From: Neocallimastix lanati (nom. inval.)
Taxonomy: Eukaryota; Neocallimastigomycota; Neocallimastigomycetes; Neocallimastigales; Neocallimastigaceae
Length of the DNA: 64,000 bases
Direction of reading: 5' to 3'
NCBI GenBank assembly: GCA_016946835.1
Contig: JACVTC010000151.1
Span: 342,041-406,040 of the forward strand
In this document: positions 38,921-52,477 of the stretch, in pieces
Numbering within the stretch: the stretch's first letter is position 1
Layout: each line of letters starts with the position of its first letter
Made by a program: the position numbers and the translations under genes
Notes under the pieces: generated by a model
What the model was told of the DNA's origin: nothing
Seen by the model: the letters and a program-made list of their open reading frames with translations, nothing else
Database searches by the model: none

Positions 38921-40402
38921 ATTATTATTATTATTATTAAAAATTAAATAATGATAATATGATAATAATAATTAGAAATATATAAAATAATTAATATAAT
39001 AATAATTAATATAATATAACAATAATGCTATGTTAAATTAAATCAAATATATAATTTTTTATTTATAAAATATTTAATTATATATAATTTTTTCTTTTGT
39101 TCTTCTTGAATTATATACTTTTGATCATAGCTCTTTGAACTTCATTTGTCTTTAAATCTTCATACATCTTATTCCATTTTATACTGTGTGATTTTTTCTT
39201 CCAAAATTGAAATATCTACGATAAATCAATAAATCAATAAATCAATAAATATATTATATGTTGATATAAATTACATTATTAATATGTAATGAATACAATT
39301 TTTATAGTTTAATTGAATCATGAAAAAAAATTAGATAAAAAAATAAAATTACTTCTAATTTTATATTTAATTGATATTTTATTAGGACTTCTTCCAATGA
39401 ATTAACTTTATTAGAAATATTATGAGATTTTAATTTCCAATGATTAAAATATACTTTTAATAGATGAATATTCATGAAATGTTGACTAATTTCCTGATTT
39501 CTCAATTTTTTAACTTTTATACCATAACAATGCTTCATTTATTGTAAAAAAAATTAAAAGAATGAAATGAAAAATTAAATAATAATAATAAATTAAATTA
39601 TGTTACTATTACCAATAATAATGATAATAATAAATTCTTTTTTTCGTTTTTATCTCTTTTTTTGTATTTTTTTTTATTTATTTGAAAAAATACTATAATA
39701 GTAAACTTACTTTCCAATGGAAATAACTAGTTTTAAGTAAAATTGACTGATAGTAAGATTCTGCCATATGATTATATGATTTTTCTTTATTTATTTTTTT
39801 ATATTTCTTTATAATGAAAAATAAAATAAAATAAAAAATAAAAATAAAAATTAAATTCATTATATAAAATATAAATATATAATGATATTTGTGCATATAA
39901 ACATTGATCATAACTCATATATATTAGATACATACATCTTTCCAAATAGTAAAATATTTACATATTATTTTTTTAGAATTATTATATTTATAATAATTAA
40001 AATTGATAAGTCTAATTTGTTTCATTTTCAAGAAAATTCTCCATTTTATTAAATGTAATTTTATTAAGTTTTTATTCCGTAATTCATCTGCAATTTGCTA
40101 TATATATAAAATAGTTTAATATAAATATTATAAATAATTTATTTATTTATTTATTTAATATATATATTTTTAATTTTATATTACCTTTTTACGTATATAT
40201 TCCTTTTTTTCAGCATTATAAATCAAATAATAATGAAATATTTTTTTCATTAAATTGGTATTATAAAAGTCTACAGCCTATGAAAAGTAATAACATTAAA
40301 AAAAAAATAAAAATAAAAAATTAATGAGTATAAATGATTTGAATTTTATAAACAATAATATTTTTTATTTTTATATTTTTTCTCTTGACATAAATAATAT
40401 AT

Positions 40403-40449
<47 letters not shown>

Positions 40450-41891
40450 ATACTTTCGAATATTTCTTATTTTCAACGATTTTTTCTGCATATTGTTTTT
40501 GCCAAATATTTAAAGTACGTATCATTAAAATTTTTCTATAGATATTATCAGCTTTTTGTATTTTTTTCCTTTTAATAGCTTTTATTCTAGTATTTTGTAG
40601 AAAACTATTTATTATTTTTCTTTCAATAGTTAATTTATAATTTTTTTTGGCTTTATATATTTTTTCCTATATTCATTATTAATAGAATAAATATATTAAT
40701 ATATATATATATATAATCTTAATATATTTATCATTATATATATCTATATTTGTATCTATATTGTTTTATAAGCAAAGAAGATACATATTTCCTATAATAA
40801 TTAACATTTTTTTTCTTTTTCTTTTATTACATTTTCTAATTTTTGCTTGTGACACTGATCTTTCCATTTATAAAAGAATTTATTGAACACCTTTTTATTA
40901 TAAAATTGAATTGCTGGATTTAAAAAGGATTCTTCCTTTTTTGCTAATCTTGCCATATATCGTTTATCCCATTTCATATAAAATTTCTTTTTTATCTGAA
41001 TCATTAAAATATAAGATAAAAAAATCATAATAAATTAAAATTAGATATTTAAAAATATTACTTAAATATATATATATATATATATATTAATTTATAAACA
41101 TAAATTGATAGATATAAGTATAAAATTTACTCTAAATTTAGAAAATTGCTTAGCTTTAGTTAAAAGTATGGTATATTTATAATAATGATCAAAAACTAAT
41201 TTCTAAATAAAATAAACATAATATAATAAGAATTAATATAATAAGAATTAATATAAATATACATATATGTATTGATAATTTTATTGAGAGAATTGATATA
41301 TATTTAAAATATAATATATATATATACATATATTTAGTTATTATTATTATTAATATTTATTTATTTATTTATTTTTTATATTTTTTATTTTTTAATTTCA
41401 TACTTTCAGTTTTTTATTATGAAATTCCTCTGCCATTTGATTTAATTCTTCATCACGATATTTTGAATATAACTCTATTTATATAGATATATATGGATTA
41501 TTTTAGTTATATATAAATATTTATATTTTTTAATTATATATATAAAGTAATTCATATTTTTTCATATTTTTTAATTGAAAAATTGTATAGTGTTTTAATT
41601 TTTACTTTTATTCCATATAGTGAAATATTTATTCAATATTTTTTTAGTATTTAGTGTTTCAGATAATTGTTCATTCCTAATATGTGTTAATTTTAATTTA
41701 TAAGATTCTTTCCACTTTCCAAAAAAATCTCTTAAATAGAAAATTCTGGTTTTATTATCTGCTATATCTATTAAAGTTTTTTTTTTTTTTTTTTGTATTA
41801 TTATTATTATTATTAATTTTATATAAAAATACATATAAAAATAAAAGACATAAAAAATTATTTAAATTAAATATAGATACTATTAGTTCAA

Positions 41892-41926
<35 letters not shown>

Positions 41927-43478
41927 TATAATTAAAATAAATAATAATAAAAACAATAAATAAGATATAAAAAAATAAAAAAATTAATAATATATATATA
42001 TATATTACTCTTTCTATGTTTAATTAATACTTTTATTCTGTGATACTCTATCCATTTATCCAATACTATCTGCTTTATATGAGCGTAATACCATTCTAAA
42101 GATAAGTGTTCATATTGTTGTTGATTTTTTATAATAATATATTGATTTTGCCAGAGTTTAAAATATTTATTCATGAGGATATACTTATCATAATTGATAG
42201 CAATCTCCTTATTTCGTTTAGTAATTGTATTCCATTTTTTATGGAGTTTCCAATGATGAAATGAATTTATTAAAAGGGTAATGTTATATTGCATATCAGC
42301 CAATTCTTTATCTTTTCTTTTTTCTGAACGCATTTCAAAGTATTTCATCCAGCCATTATAAACACGTCTTAATAATTTTGCATTAGCTATTTTTTAAATC
42401 ATTTATATATATATATTTTTTTGTATATTCGTTTTTTTTTTTTTTTTTTTTATTTTATTATGAATTTTATCATGAATTTTATAAAGATTATATAATGCAT
42501 TTTTTATATAATATTAATAAGTATATATAGAAACATTAAAAACATATGTATAAATATAAAAATTTATAATAATATATATATAAAATAATAATATATAGAA
42601 TAATAATAATAATATGTATATATATATTAATGATTTTATATATATATATATTATAAATATGTTAATTATATAAATATATTTTTAATAAATATATAATAGT
42701 ATCATAAATTACCATAATTATCCACTTTTTCTAAAATTTTTTTCTTTTGTGATTTATTCTCCCTATAAATTTCCCATGCAATAAAACATTTTTGAAAAAT
42801 AACGTGCTTATAATGAACATCTGCTCTAATTTCTAATTTCCATTCCCTACGAACAATCCAAGTTTGATATTTAAAAGCATGAAGTCCTTTTTTTTTCAAT
42901 ACTTTTATAAAATGATTATTTGCTTTTCTGGTATCTATTGCATTTTTTGTAAATTCTTTCCAATGTGTGAATGCTTTTCTAGCAATGTAACTTTCATGAA
43001 AATTAAGAGTATCATCCGTTTTTTCAATATTTGTATTTGTAGTGTTCCTAATTGAATTTATTTTTATTTCTTCGTTTTTATTATTTTGGTCATCTCTATC
43101 CATGGCATTATCATAATTAGGTTTATTATTATTTATTATATTATAATTTATATTACTATTAACCTTTACTATGTTTAATTTCTCAATAGATTTAGTTTGA
43201 GAATTCAGTTTGATAGAATCGGTTTCATTAATTCCATTCAATTTATTATTAGATGAAGAGTTGTTATTGATAATGATATTATGAATTTTTTTTGTTAAAG
43301 GTATGGGTATTTTTGAAACATATTTTTTTGGTATTCTACTTTTACTACTACTTCTACTTATATTATTTGAATTAGAATTTTGTGCAATTTTTTCATTTTT
43401 CAAATGTACTTTTGTTTCATTATTTTCTTCAATGATTTCATCATTTAATATGTTACTTTTATTATAATTATTTTCCAT
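35449..43478 (-). CDS. Sfi1-like centrin-binding repeat protein, 17 exons
   Basis: Sfi1 proteins form long helices that bind centrin at spindle poles or basal bodies. Exons: 43478-42713, 42386-42009, 41767-41606, 41474-41404, 41202-41131, 40995-40831, 40666-40454, 40277-40185, 40097-39936, 39806-39711, 39532-39353, 39215-39119, 38865-38705, 38476-38204, 37991-37780, 37441-36175, 35982-35449 (4902 nt, 1633 aa). About residues 170-1030 carry some two dozen tryptophan-centred repeats spaced by helical linkers: AFTHWKEF, YNGWMKYF, SFHHWKLH, YFKLWQNQ, FFGKWKES, FFYKWKDQ, YFNHWKLK, YFGQWKEK, YFTKWYMN and others, fitting the Sfi1 L..F..W[KR] pattern. The N-terminal ~165 and a region near 1100-1450 are disordered and N-rich; the C-terminal ~150 residues are probably coiled coil. 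Introns are 70-400 bp and AT-only. The least certain joints are the exon 6 donor (GTAATA, chosen to keep phase) and the exon 10 and 14 acceptors. Confidence 0.85.
36780..36935 (-). repeat. Asn/Lys/Phe low-complexity coding repeat
   Basis: In exon 16 of the Sfi1-like gene, repeated AAT, AAC and AAA codons give alternating N and K blocks with NKNFNKNF units. Its plus-strand shadow frame reads as poly-L/F/K. Confidence 0.75.
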
Positions 43479-43535
43479 TTTTTAATAAGAAAAAAATTAT
43501 TGTATTTCATTTTGAACTACGAATATACATTAAAA

Positions 43536-43571
<36 letters not shown>

Positions 43572-45134
43572 TAATTAAATTAATAATTAGAAAAAAAAAA
43601 AAAAATTTTTTTTACTATTCATTTTAACTTTTTACTATTTATTATTATTTATAAAAATTTAATTAAAATCTAAATATATAATATTTTTATAAATAAAATA
43701 AAATAAAATAATAATAAAAATAAAAAAATTAATTAAAAATATTTTTTAATTATAAAAAATTAATATTTTGAATATTTCATAATGGCTCAGAATTTTAAAT
43801 TTTTTTTGTTAAACGTGTAACACAAAAAATTAAATAAAACGAAATGAATTTAAACTTTTTTTTTTTTTTGATTATGAATATTCAAAGTTACATTGCTATT
43901 CTTTCAATTCTTCAACAAAAACAAAAACTTATATTATTTATAATATTTTCTTAAAAAATAATTATATTTTTTTTATAAACTTATTTATATATATTAATGT
44001 TTTCATTTTAATTTTTATTAAACTCTCTTATTTATATTTGAAAAAAGGGGGGTTTTGTTTAATTTTTATTTAAATTTTGTTATATTGTTAATTATTATTA
44101 TTATTATATAATAATTTAATAAAATATAAATAATTTTTTTTGTTAACATCGTAATAATAATAGAAATTTACATGTTAAATGTGTTAATCGTAATCATTTT
44201 ATATTTATTCTTCAAAAATAAAAAAAAAGAAAAAACCCTTTTTTTATCTTTGTTTCAATATAATATATATTTACACAGTAGAGAAAGTGTATATATATAA
44301 TAAAATAAAATTTATATTTATATAATAAAGATATTGTATAAATTACATAATAATGAAATTATATAAATATATTAATTTAATTTTTTTTAAACTATTTATT
44401 TAAATAAAAAGAAATAGTTTAAATGGTATATTGAATATTTATTTAATAGTTATGATAAGAAGAAAATAATATATTAAATAAATGTAAAAAAAAAAAAAAA
44501 AAAAAAAAAAAAGGTTAATATTAAAAAAAAAAAAAAAAACGAAATAAAAAATAGTATTTATTGTTTAAAATTAATAATAATATTATAATATTATTATTAT
44601 ATTAATATTAATAATTAAATCACAATAGTATTAAATGAATTTGAATTTGGTTTTGATATTATATAATTAAATCGCATTAGTATTAAATGAATTTGAATTT
44701 GGTTTTGATATTATATAAATATATATATATATATATATTAAAATTATTATTTTAGTTTTTGATCAAAAATTATTAATTATTAATATAATTTTATTATAAT
44801 TATTATTATTATTGTTACTATTATTGTTAATTATTTTGTTGTTATTTTTGCTATTTTTATTTTTTTTTTTTTTTTGGTTTTGTTGTGATTTGATTTTTAA
44901 AGTTTTTTTTTTTTTTTTTTTTTTTAAGATTTTTGATTTTTACTATATTGTTATTGTTGATTATTATTATTATTAGTAGTAGTAGTAATAGTAATAGTAG
45001 TAGTAGTATTATAAAATATTAATATTTGAGATTTTTTCTTGTTTTAATATTAATCATTATTAATTATTAACTACTACTAACTATTATTATTATTATTATT
45101 GTTATTATTGTTATTATTTTTTATTTTAATATTA

Positions 45135-45169
<35 letters not shown>

Positions 45170-45188
45170 ATTATTAGATTATTGATAT
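43479..45188. other. Intergenic DNA upstream of the Sfi1-like gene
   Basis: A/T-rich with A runs (44487-44512), a 52-bp tandem duplication (44611-44714), T runs and (TAG)n near 44970-45008. Contains the presumed Sfi1-like promoter and the 3' flank of the hydrolase gene. No coding frame. Confidence 0.5.
44611..44714. repeat. 52-bp tandem duplication
   Basis: Units 44611-44662 and 44663-44714 are identical except for two substitutions (cacaa versus cgcat). The core reads tattaaatgaatttgaattt. A recent segmental tandem duplication, not a microsatellite. Confidence 0.9.
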
Positions 45189-45506
45189 TTATTCTTCATG
45201 TATTTGATAGAATTGATGCTCTTTTGAAATAATTGTTTCTGATTTTAATATTTTTATGACTTGTCCAATATAAGCTATATTGAATTCCTCCAGTGGTAGT
45301 CCAGATTTTTCCATCTCTCTACGTAAAACTTTTGGATCATGAGTAACTTCAATAGTACAGAAATTTGCCACAGTACCTATAATAACAATAATAATAATAA
45401 ATGGAAAAAAAATAAATTCATCATGATTAATATAATATAATATTAGATAATAAATCTATTTAAAATATATATGATGTAATGTAATAATAATAAAACATAT
45501 ATATAT

Positions 45507-45541
<35 letters not shown>

Positions 45542-47113
45542 TTTGTTTGTTTGTTTGTTTGTTTGTTTGTTTGTTTTTAAAGAAAATTACCCCAATGAAT
45601 AGGTATGGAACGTTTTGATTTTATATCTTTGTGTATATTAATTGCATCCTAAATAATGAGAAATTATTTTTTTTTTTCAAAAATAAAATATAAAAAAAAA
45701 CAAAAAAATTAATATATCTCTATTTTTTTTACATATAAAATTATATATATAATTCTATAAGTATTGTACATACTGTTGGATCAACATGAACTTTCGTTAC
45801 TTCATTTGTATCATTAGAAGGTCCAATAGGTATACAAGCTAAGTCAAATGGTCCATGAATATTTCCAATTTGAGTAAAGACTGGACAATAAGGGTATTTT
45901 AATCTTTCCTCATTTGAACAATTTTCTGGTATAGCACGATAACCAGTATCTCTAAAAAAAAAACAAAACAAAACATATGTATATATATTATTATATTAAA
46001 ATAAAAAAAAGAAAATTAACTATCTAGGAAAAAAGCAATAATATTTATCAAATTATTAATATATATTTATATATTGTTTTTATTGTTTTTAATTATTATG
46101 AATTATGAATTCTGTATATAATGATTTAAAATTTAAATATTATGATTTAATATTATATAATCCATTTACCCAGCAAAATAAAATGAAGCATATTGACTTT
46201 TTATTACCCATCCACCCCATAAAGTTTTATTACCATCAAATAAAGTTCTACGTGAGGAATGTTGTGCTGGAACAAAGGAAACATTTAATGACTTTTTCTC
46301 ATATTCATTTTCAATTTCAAATGGTATACTTATAGCATTTGATGAATTTCCAAACATAGATGATATTGATAAAGAACTATCTACTTTTGAAATGTAATGC
46401 ATTGTTTCTTTGAATGAATTATCACTTTCATTTTTAACAATTTTAAAATCATCCCACCAATCACCTTCCGTAATTTGACTATTTAAAAGGTCGAATCGTT
46501 TTAAGAACCATTTTTTTAAACCAATAGGACAAAATATATGTAAATTTTTGTTCTTTTTTTCTTTAAACATTTCTTTAATAGCTCTTTTATCTAAATGATC
46601 ATAACTAAAATTAATAAAAAATAGTTATAAAAAATACAATATAGAATATATATTAAGAAATAATATTAATAAAAGAAACAGTATAATGATATTATACTTA
46701 TAATATATATTATATTATACTATATTTTATTAATTAATTAATTATTTATTTATTTTTTCAATATAATACATACTGATTATGACTAATTACTAATACATCA
46801 ATTTGAGGTAACTGTGAGAAACTTTTAAATCCTCTTTTTCTGTATCGATAATGACCTATAAACTTAAAAGGAGAGGCGCTTTTATAAGTAATATATACAT
46901 AGATATTGATTAGTATGAAAAGAAAAAAAATTTAATTTTCAATCCTAATTTTTCGAGTTATGTTGTTATTTATTGATTACATAATAGACGATAATTAAAA
47001 TTTATATATATAAACATATATTATTATTAGTATTATTATTATTATTTTATTAATTCATTAATATTTACCGAAAAGTTAATAATGGATCAAAAAGTATATT
47101 AAAACCGTTAACT

Positions 47114-47159
<46 letters not shown>

Positions 47160-47240
47160 AAGAAAAATATGATTAAATTTTAAATTTCTATTCATATAAA
47201 TATTATTAGTAGATATATATTTCTTTATATATATATATAT

Positions 47241-47277
<37 letters not shown>

Positions 47278-47681
47278 ATAATACTAAATAATAATAATAT
47301 TACAATTAATGAAAAAAATTTTTTTTTTTTTTTTTTTTTTAGTAATTACTTACTTTGTAATAAAGCAGCAGCATGTCCAAACCATATTAATTGAAGTGCA
47401 ATATCCTTTTCTTTTTCAATATAACTATTAATAGCCTCTAAATTGACGTCTACTTTAACAAAATCTTTTTCAGGTAATTTTTTAAAAGATCTTCTTGTGG
47501 CTACTCTGAAAAATGTTTCCCAAAAATGACTTTTTGATCTATTTTTACTTGAAGGCCACTATGGTTTAAACAATATTAATATAAAAAAAATTATTATAAT
47601 AATTAATAATAAAAAATTATAAGAGTTTATTATTATTATTATTATTATTTTCCATATTTTGTCTTATTATAAATATTTATG

Positions 47682-47719
<38 letters not shown>

Positions 47720-47991
47720 AAAGAAACTTGATAATATAGTTGGAAATTTTGTAATTTACTCTTTTTTTTTTTTTAATTTATATCTCTATTTTAACTATCA
47801 CTAACAAAATACAATTATATACTAAAAAAAATTTATATTATAAATTTTTAAAATTTAATAAAAAAAATATTATTAAAATTATTTAATATTTAATATCTTA
47901 CAGGATTTATATATTTATTTCCAACTTTTACAGATGGACAACAAACATTGATATCTTTTGGTCTTCCTGGTAATTTTTTTACTGAATACAT
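45189..47991 (-). CDS. NAPE-PLD/FMP30-like metallo-hydrolase, paralogue 1 (8 exons)
   Basis: A zinc hydrolase of the metallo-beta-lactamase fold, like the phospholipase D that releases N-acylethanolamines from N-acyl-PE. Exons: 47991-47902, 47558-47354, 47111-47069, 46878-46774, 46604-46170, 45951-45774, 45648-45591, 45376-45189 (1302 nt, 433 aa), all GT-AG. LIWFGHAAALL is the first core strand, then FDPLL and RASPFKFIG. The metal motif HxHxDH is SHNHYDHLD at residues 145-153, split by an intron. Later come DWWDD, the PAQHSSRRTLF region, FAGDTGY (D294), GPFDLACIPIG and IHWGTV (H370). Every expected metal ligand is present. No signal peptide seen; family members bind membranes. The same-strand paralogue at 54.5 kb shares intron positions 1-4 and their phases. 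The true substrate could differ from NAPE. Confidence 0.87.
45541..45577. repeat. (GTTT)n microsatellite in intron 7
   Basis: Nine GTTT units preceded by a long T run, just below exon 7 of hydrolase paralogue 1. Confidence 0.9.
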
Positions 47992-48398
47992 TTGACAAGT
48001 ATTATATATGTTTAATATCAATAATTAAAATATGAGGGAATTTTTTATTTTATTTTTATTTTATTTTTTTTTTTTTTAACATTAACTATTTACATATAAA
48101 TGATTTTTCCTTATATTGAAATATATTATAATTAAATATAATTAATAAAGAAATTCATTTAAATTTTATAATTTAATTATTCATATAAAATAAAAAAAAA
48201 TAAAAAAAATAGAAAAAAAAGTAATAAAACAAATATATTTTTTAACAATAATAAATAATAACAACTACTATTAAAAATAATAATAAAATCTATATATATT
48301 TTTTATATAAGTGTTAAAAAAAATATGAAATTTTGTTCTTGATTTTATTTCATAAATTTTTTGATATAATTTAATAATTATATATAATTTTTTTCTAG

Positions 48399-48399
<1 letters not shown>

Positions 48400-48456
<57 letters not shown>
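48400..48456. repeat. (TTA)n microsatellite
   Basis: About 19 pure TTA units in intergenic DNA. Confidence 0.9.
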
Positions 48457-49162
48457 TTGTTTTATTTTATTTTATTTATTTCTTATTCTTATTTTTTTTG
48501 TTATTTTTTTAAAGTATATAATAATATACTAAAAATATGTATTAAATATAATAAAATAATGATTTTGAATCTTTCAAATTTTATTTAATAAAATATTTAT
48601 TAATATTAGTTTCACTAGAAATAATCACTTTAATAGTAGATATGTTGAAAATATATTAAATATATACAATATTGAATTAATTATGAATAAAAAAAAATAA
48701 TTAATTAAAATAATTAATTATATATGAAATTAAATATATAAAATAGAATTAACATTAAAATTTAGATTTTTTTTTTTTTATTTTTTTTTTAAATTTTTAT
48801 TTTTTTTTTCTATTTTAATATTTTTATTATCATTAAAATTTTAAAATTTTAAAATAATTGTAAATTACCTAATAATAGAAGATATTATATTATATAAAAT
48901 AATGGATATAACAATTAATATTGTTCTTAATTATTCTTTATTTGAACACTACATTTGTTATATATTTATTTATATAAACAATTCGGATTTTTCTTTTTGC
49001 TTTTTTTTTAAAAAAAAAATAATAGAGAAAAACTGTGACTTTATATAAATAAACTTTTTTATTATATGCTGATAAAGGTTAAAAACTAATTAACTAAATA
49101 TTACCATAATTTTTTTTAGATATTGTTGGTATTATTTTTTTTTGACATTTTTTCATTTTTCC

Positions 49163-49164
<2 letters not shown>

Positions 49165-49198
<34 letters not shown>

Positions 49199-49203
49199 TT
49201 AAT

Positions 49204-49238
<35 letters not shown>

Positions 49239-49240
49239 TT
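49165..49240. repeat. (TTTA)n microsatellite
   Basis: About 19 TTTA units with one break near 49201. Confidence 0.9.
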
Positions 49241-51403
49241 AATTAATTATAGTTTTTAAATTATTTATTTTACATACATTTATTTATTTTTTTAAATTTA
49301 ATTTATTGAATATAATTATTTTATTATTAATATATGATAACAATTTATTTTAATAGAAATTTTAATTAAAAATAAATAAATAAATATAAAATTAGATAAA
49401 TAATTTTAATATAAAAAAAATGTGGAATAATTTTATATGAATAATAATAATTCATAAAAAATAATATTAAATTTTAATTTAAAAAAAAAAAAAGTTATAT
49501 AGATTGTATATATTAAAATTTAAAAATAAAAAATAAATTAAATTTTTGAAAAAACTATTAAAACAAATTAAAAAAAGATAAAAATTTTTAATAAATAAAA
49601 TTAATAAAAAATTAAAGTAAATGAAATTAATTGAATAAGAAAAGGAAAGTCATTCATTTTTATTTTAAATTTTATTATTATTATTTAATTTATTATTTTT
49701 AGTTTTAATTAGAAAGTTGTAAATAAATATTTATTGTCCATTACATGTATTAAATTATAAGATATCATAAAAATATTAATAATATTTATAGATATATAAA
49801 TTTTTACTAAAATATTTTTTTTTTGAATGATATATTCATGTATATATATATGCAATTATTTTACTTTAATGAAATAATAATCAACAATTATTATTAGTAT
49901 CTATTTTTTAGTGCATAAGTATATTTTTTTTTAAATTAAATTATATTTTATTTTTCATTTAAAAAATACTGTAATAAAATTGTTACTATTTTGACAGGTA
50001 TTATAAATAAATAAATAAAAATCAACATTAATCAACATTAAAAATAGTTATTAACATCAAAAATATAAATTTTATTTTATTTTATTCATTTATATATTTT
50101 TTAAAAAAAAAAAATAAAAAAAATAAAAAAAAAATAAATTAAAAATTATCATGTCGTTTATAAATTTTTATAAAAAAATTTTTTTGTTAATTATATTATT
50201 ATTATATGTTAAAAAACAAAATTATATATATATATTGACATTGTTATTACATATTAAGTAATAAAATTAATTAAAAAGAAAAATCTAAATAATTTAAATT
50301 CAATAAAAAATTATTAAATAAATAATTATTATATCATTATTTAAAAATAATAAATATATTTTAATAATAATAATTATTATTATTACTATTATTATTATTA
50401 CCAATATTACAACTATTTAAATTAACAACAAAACTAAAAAAAAAAAAAAAAAAAAAAAGATGAACTTTTACATTAATAATACCAATAATATTTGTCTTTT
50501 TAATATATGTTTCAATATATGATCCTAAATTATTTTTAAAAAAAAAAAATTAATAATTTTATTATTATTATTATTACTATATATATATATTTAATTAAAA
50601 AAAAGTTTATTATATTTATATTTTTTATATAATTATGTACTAGTTTAATTTTATTTTCAGATTTTCATAATATAAGAATTTTTAATATTATTTCATAAAT
50701 AATTATAGTTTTGAATGAAATACTTTTAAATATAACCCAATTATATTTTTATTAATATTATTATTCTTTATTTATTATTTATTACTTATTAGGCATTAAT
50801 TATTATCCACTATTTATAATTTATTATTTATTATCAATTATTTAATTATTTAATATTTAATAACTATTATTACTATTTAATATATACAAATTAAAAAAAT
50901 TTAAAGAAAAAAAAAGATAAAAAAAAATTTTTTTTTATTACTTTATAAAACCAAACAAAAATGGTTGGTTCTTTATTCCTATTTTTTTAAAAAAATAAAT
51001 AAAATCAAACAATTATTAAAGCTATGAAGGATATATATATATATTTATATTTTAATTATTAATATTTTAATATTAATTATTTACATATATATTATAAAAA
51101 TATACAAAATAACAAGTTTTATTTTATTTTTATTTTTAATTTTAATTTATACTTTATTCTTTATTAGATATTAAATAGGTTATGATAATTTGATTAATAT
51201 TTATATATATTGTGCATTAATATATACTATTAGACTTAACTATATATAGAATTATTTGGTTAACGATATATATATATGTCCATACATAATAAAAAGTAAT
51301 AAATATATATAATCATATAATATATTTTTTTACGTTTATTTAATGTAAAAATATATTAATTAAATAACAAATATATGTAATATGTTTTTTCATTATTATT
51401 ATT

Positions 51404-51458
51404 ACTACTATTATTATTATTTTTTTTTTTAGACTAGGAATAAACTACTATTATTATT
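51404..51458 (-). mobile_element. Tail-only LINE insertion with 15-bp target-site duplication
   Basis: The word actactattattatt occurs at 51404-51418 and 51444-51458. Between them are about 25 bases: a T run and agactaggaataa (51419-51443). The terminus agactagga is identical to the insert at 6251-6292. This is a LINE 3' tail inserted without a body. Because part of the duplication is a TTA repeat, its exact length is slightly uncertain. Confidence 0.7.
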
Positions 51459-52440
51459 TATCTTTTGAATGTCCTAAATTTATATAATAAATGAATATTA
51501 AAAAAAATATGATTAAATACATTAATATTAAATATAAAAATTAAACAGAGTAGTGTAAATATAATGTTACATGGAAATTGTGACATCAATTATGAATTTC
51601 ATAATTTATCTAAATAATTGGTAAAAAAATTTTTTTTTTAAATGTTTATATTATCAATATTAAAATCTATAATTTTTTTATATCGAATTAAAATATTAAT
51701 ATATAACATAGTATATACCTAAAATTAACCAAAAAAACATTTTATTTAATATGATTAAAAAGATTTGAAAAATTATTATATACTATCTTCCATTATAATA
51801 TTTTTCATTCAAAAATATATTTTATAATTATTTCTAAAAAAATTGTAAATAAATTTATTAATATCATTATTTATATTAAACACATAATACGTGTGGGAAT
51901 CCTTTTGAATTATTAATTACCTCAAAAAAGATAAAGGTAGGAAATATTAATTTTTTTATATTATTATCAAGAATTATTATTTAAAATACTTTTAATAATT
52001 TTTTTAATTATTTATTATTATTTACTATATTTTTTATTCTTTATTATCCAATTAATTATTACTTATTTTTTTATATTTTAATACTCAATTAATTATTAAT
52101 AATTAATTATTCTTTATTATTCAATTACTCTTTTCTCTATTATTTATTATAAAATATAAATATTAAATATTAAATATTAAATATTAGATTGCAAAAAAAT
52201 ACAATTTCTATTTAATATATATAATATATATAAATATTAAAATAGGAATATATAGTAATATTAAAAAAAAAAAATATATATATATATATATATAATGATA
52301 AACCCTTTTTTTTTTTTTTTAAAGAAAATTCTATTTCAGTTGTGAAAAATTGTAATATATGTTACAAATAATAATAACCCTATAAGAATAAATAAATAAA
52401 TAATTATATAAACTAATTCTGAGTAAATTCATAAATTCAT

Positions 52441-52477
<37 letters not shown>

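Larger units (their letters stand above)
47992..51403. other. Intergenic DNA between hydrolase paralogues, part 1
   Basis: A/T-rich, with (TTA)n at 48400-48456 and (TTTA)n at 49165-49240. Presumed promoter of paralogue 1 near 48000-48200. I looked for a lost third paralogue copy (GDTGY, HWG, WPS) and saw none. Confidence 0.5.

Noticed and set aside
40801-40830. Extending Sfi1-like exon 6 to a GTTAAT donor at 40805
   Set aside because: That would put the next exon out of phase and create an immediate stop. The GTAATA donor at 40830 keeps the frame open.
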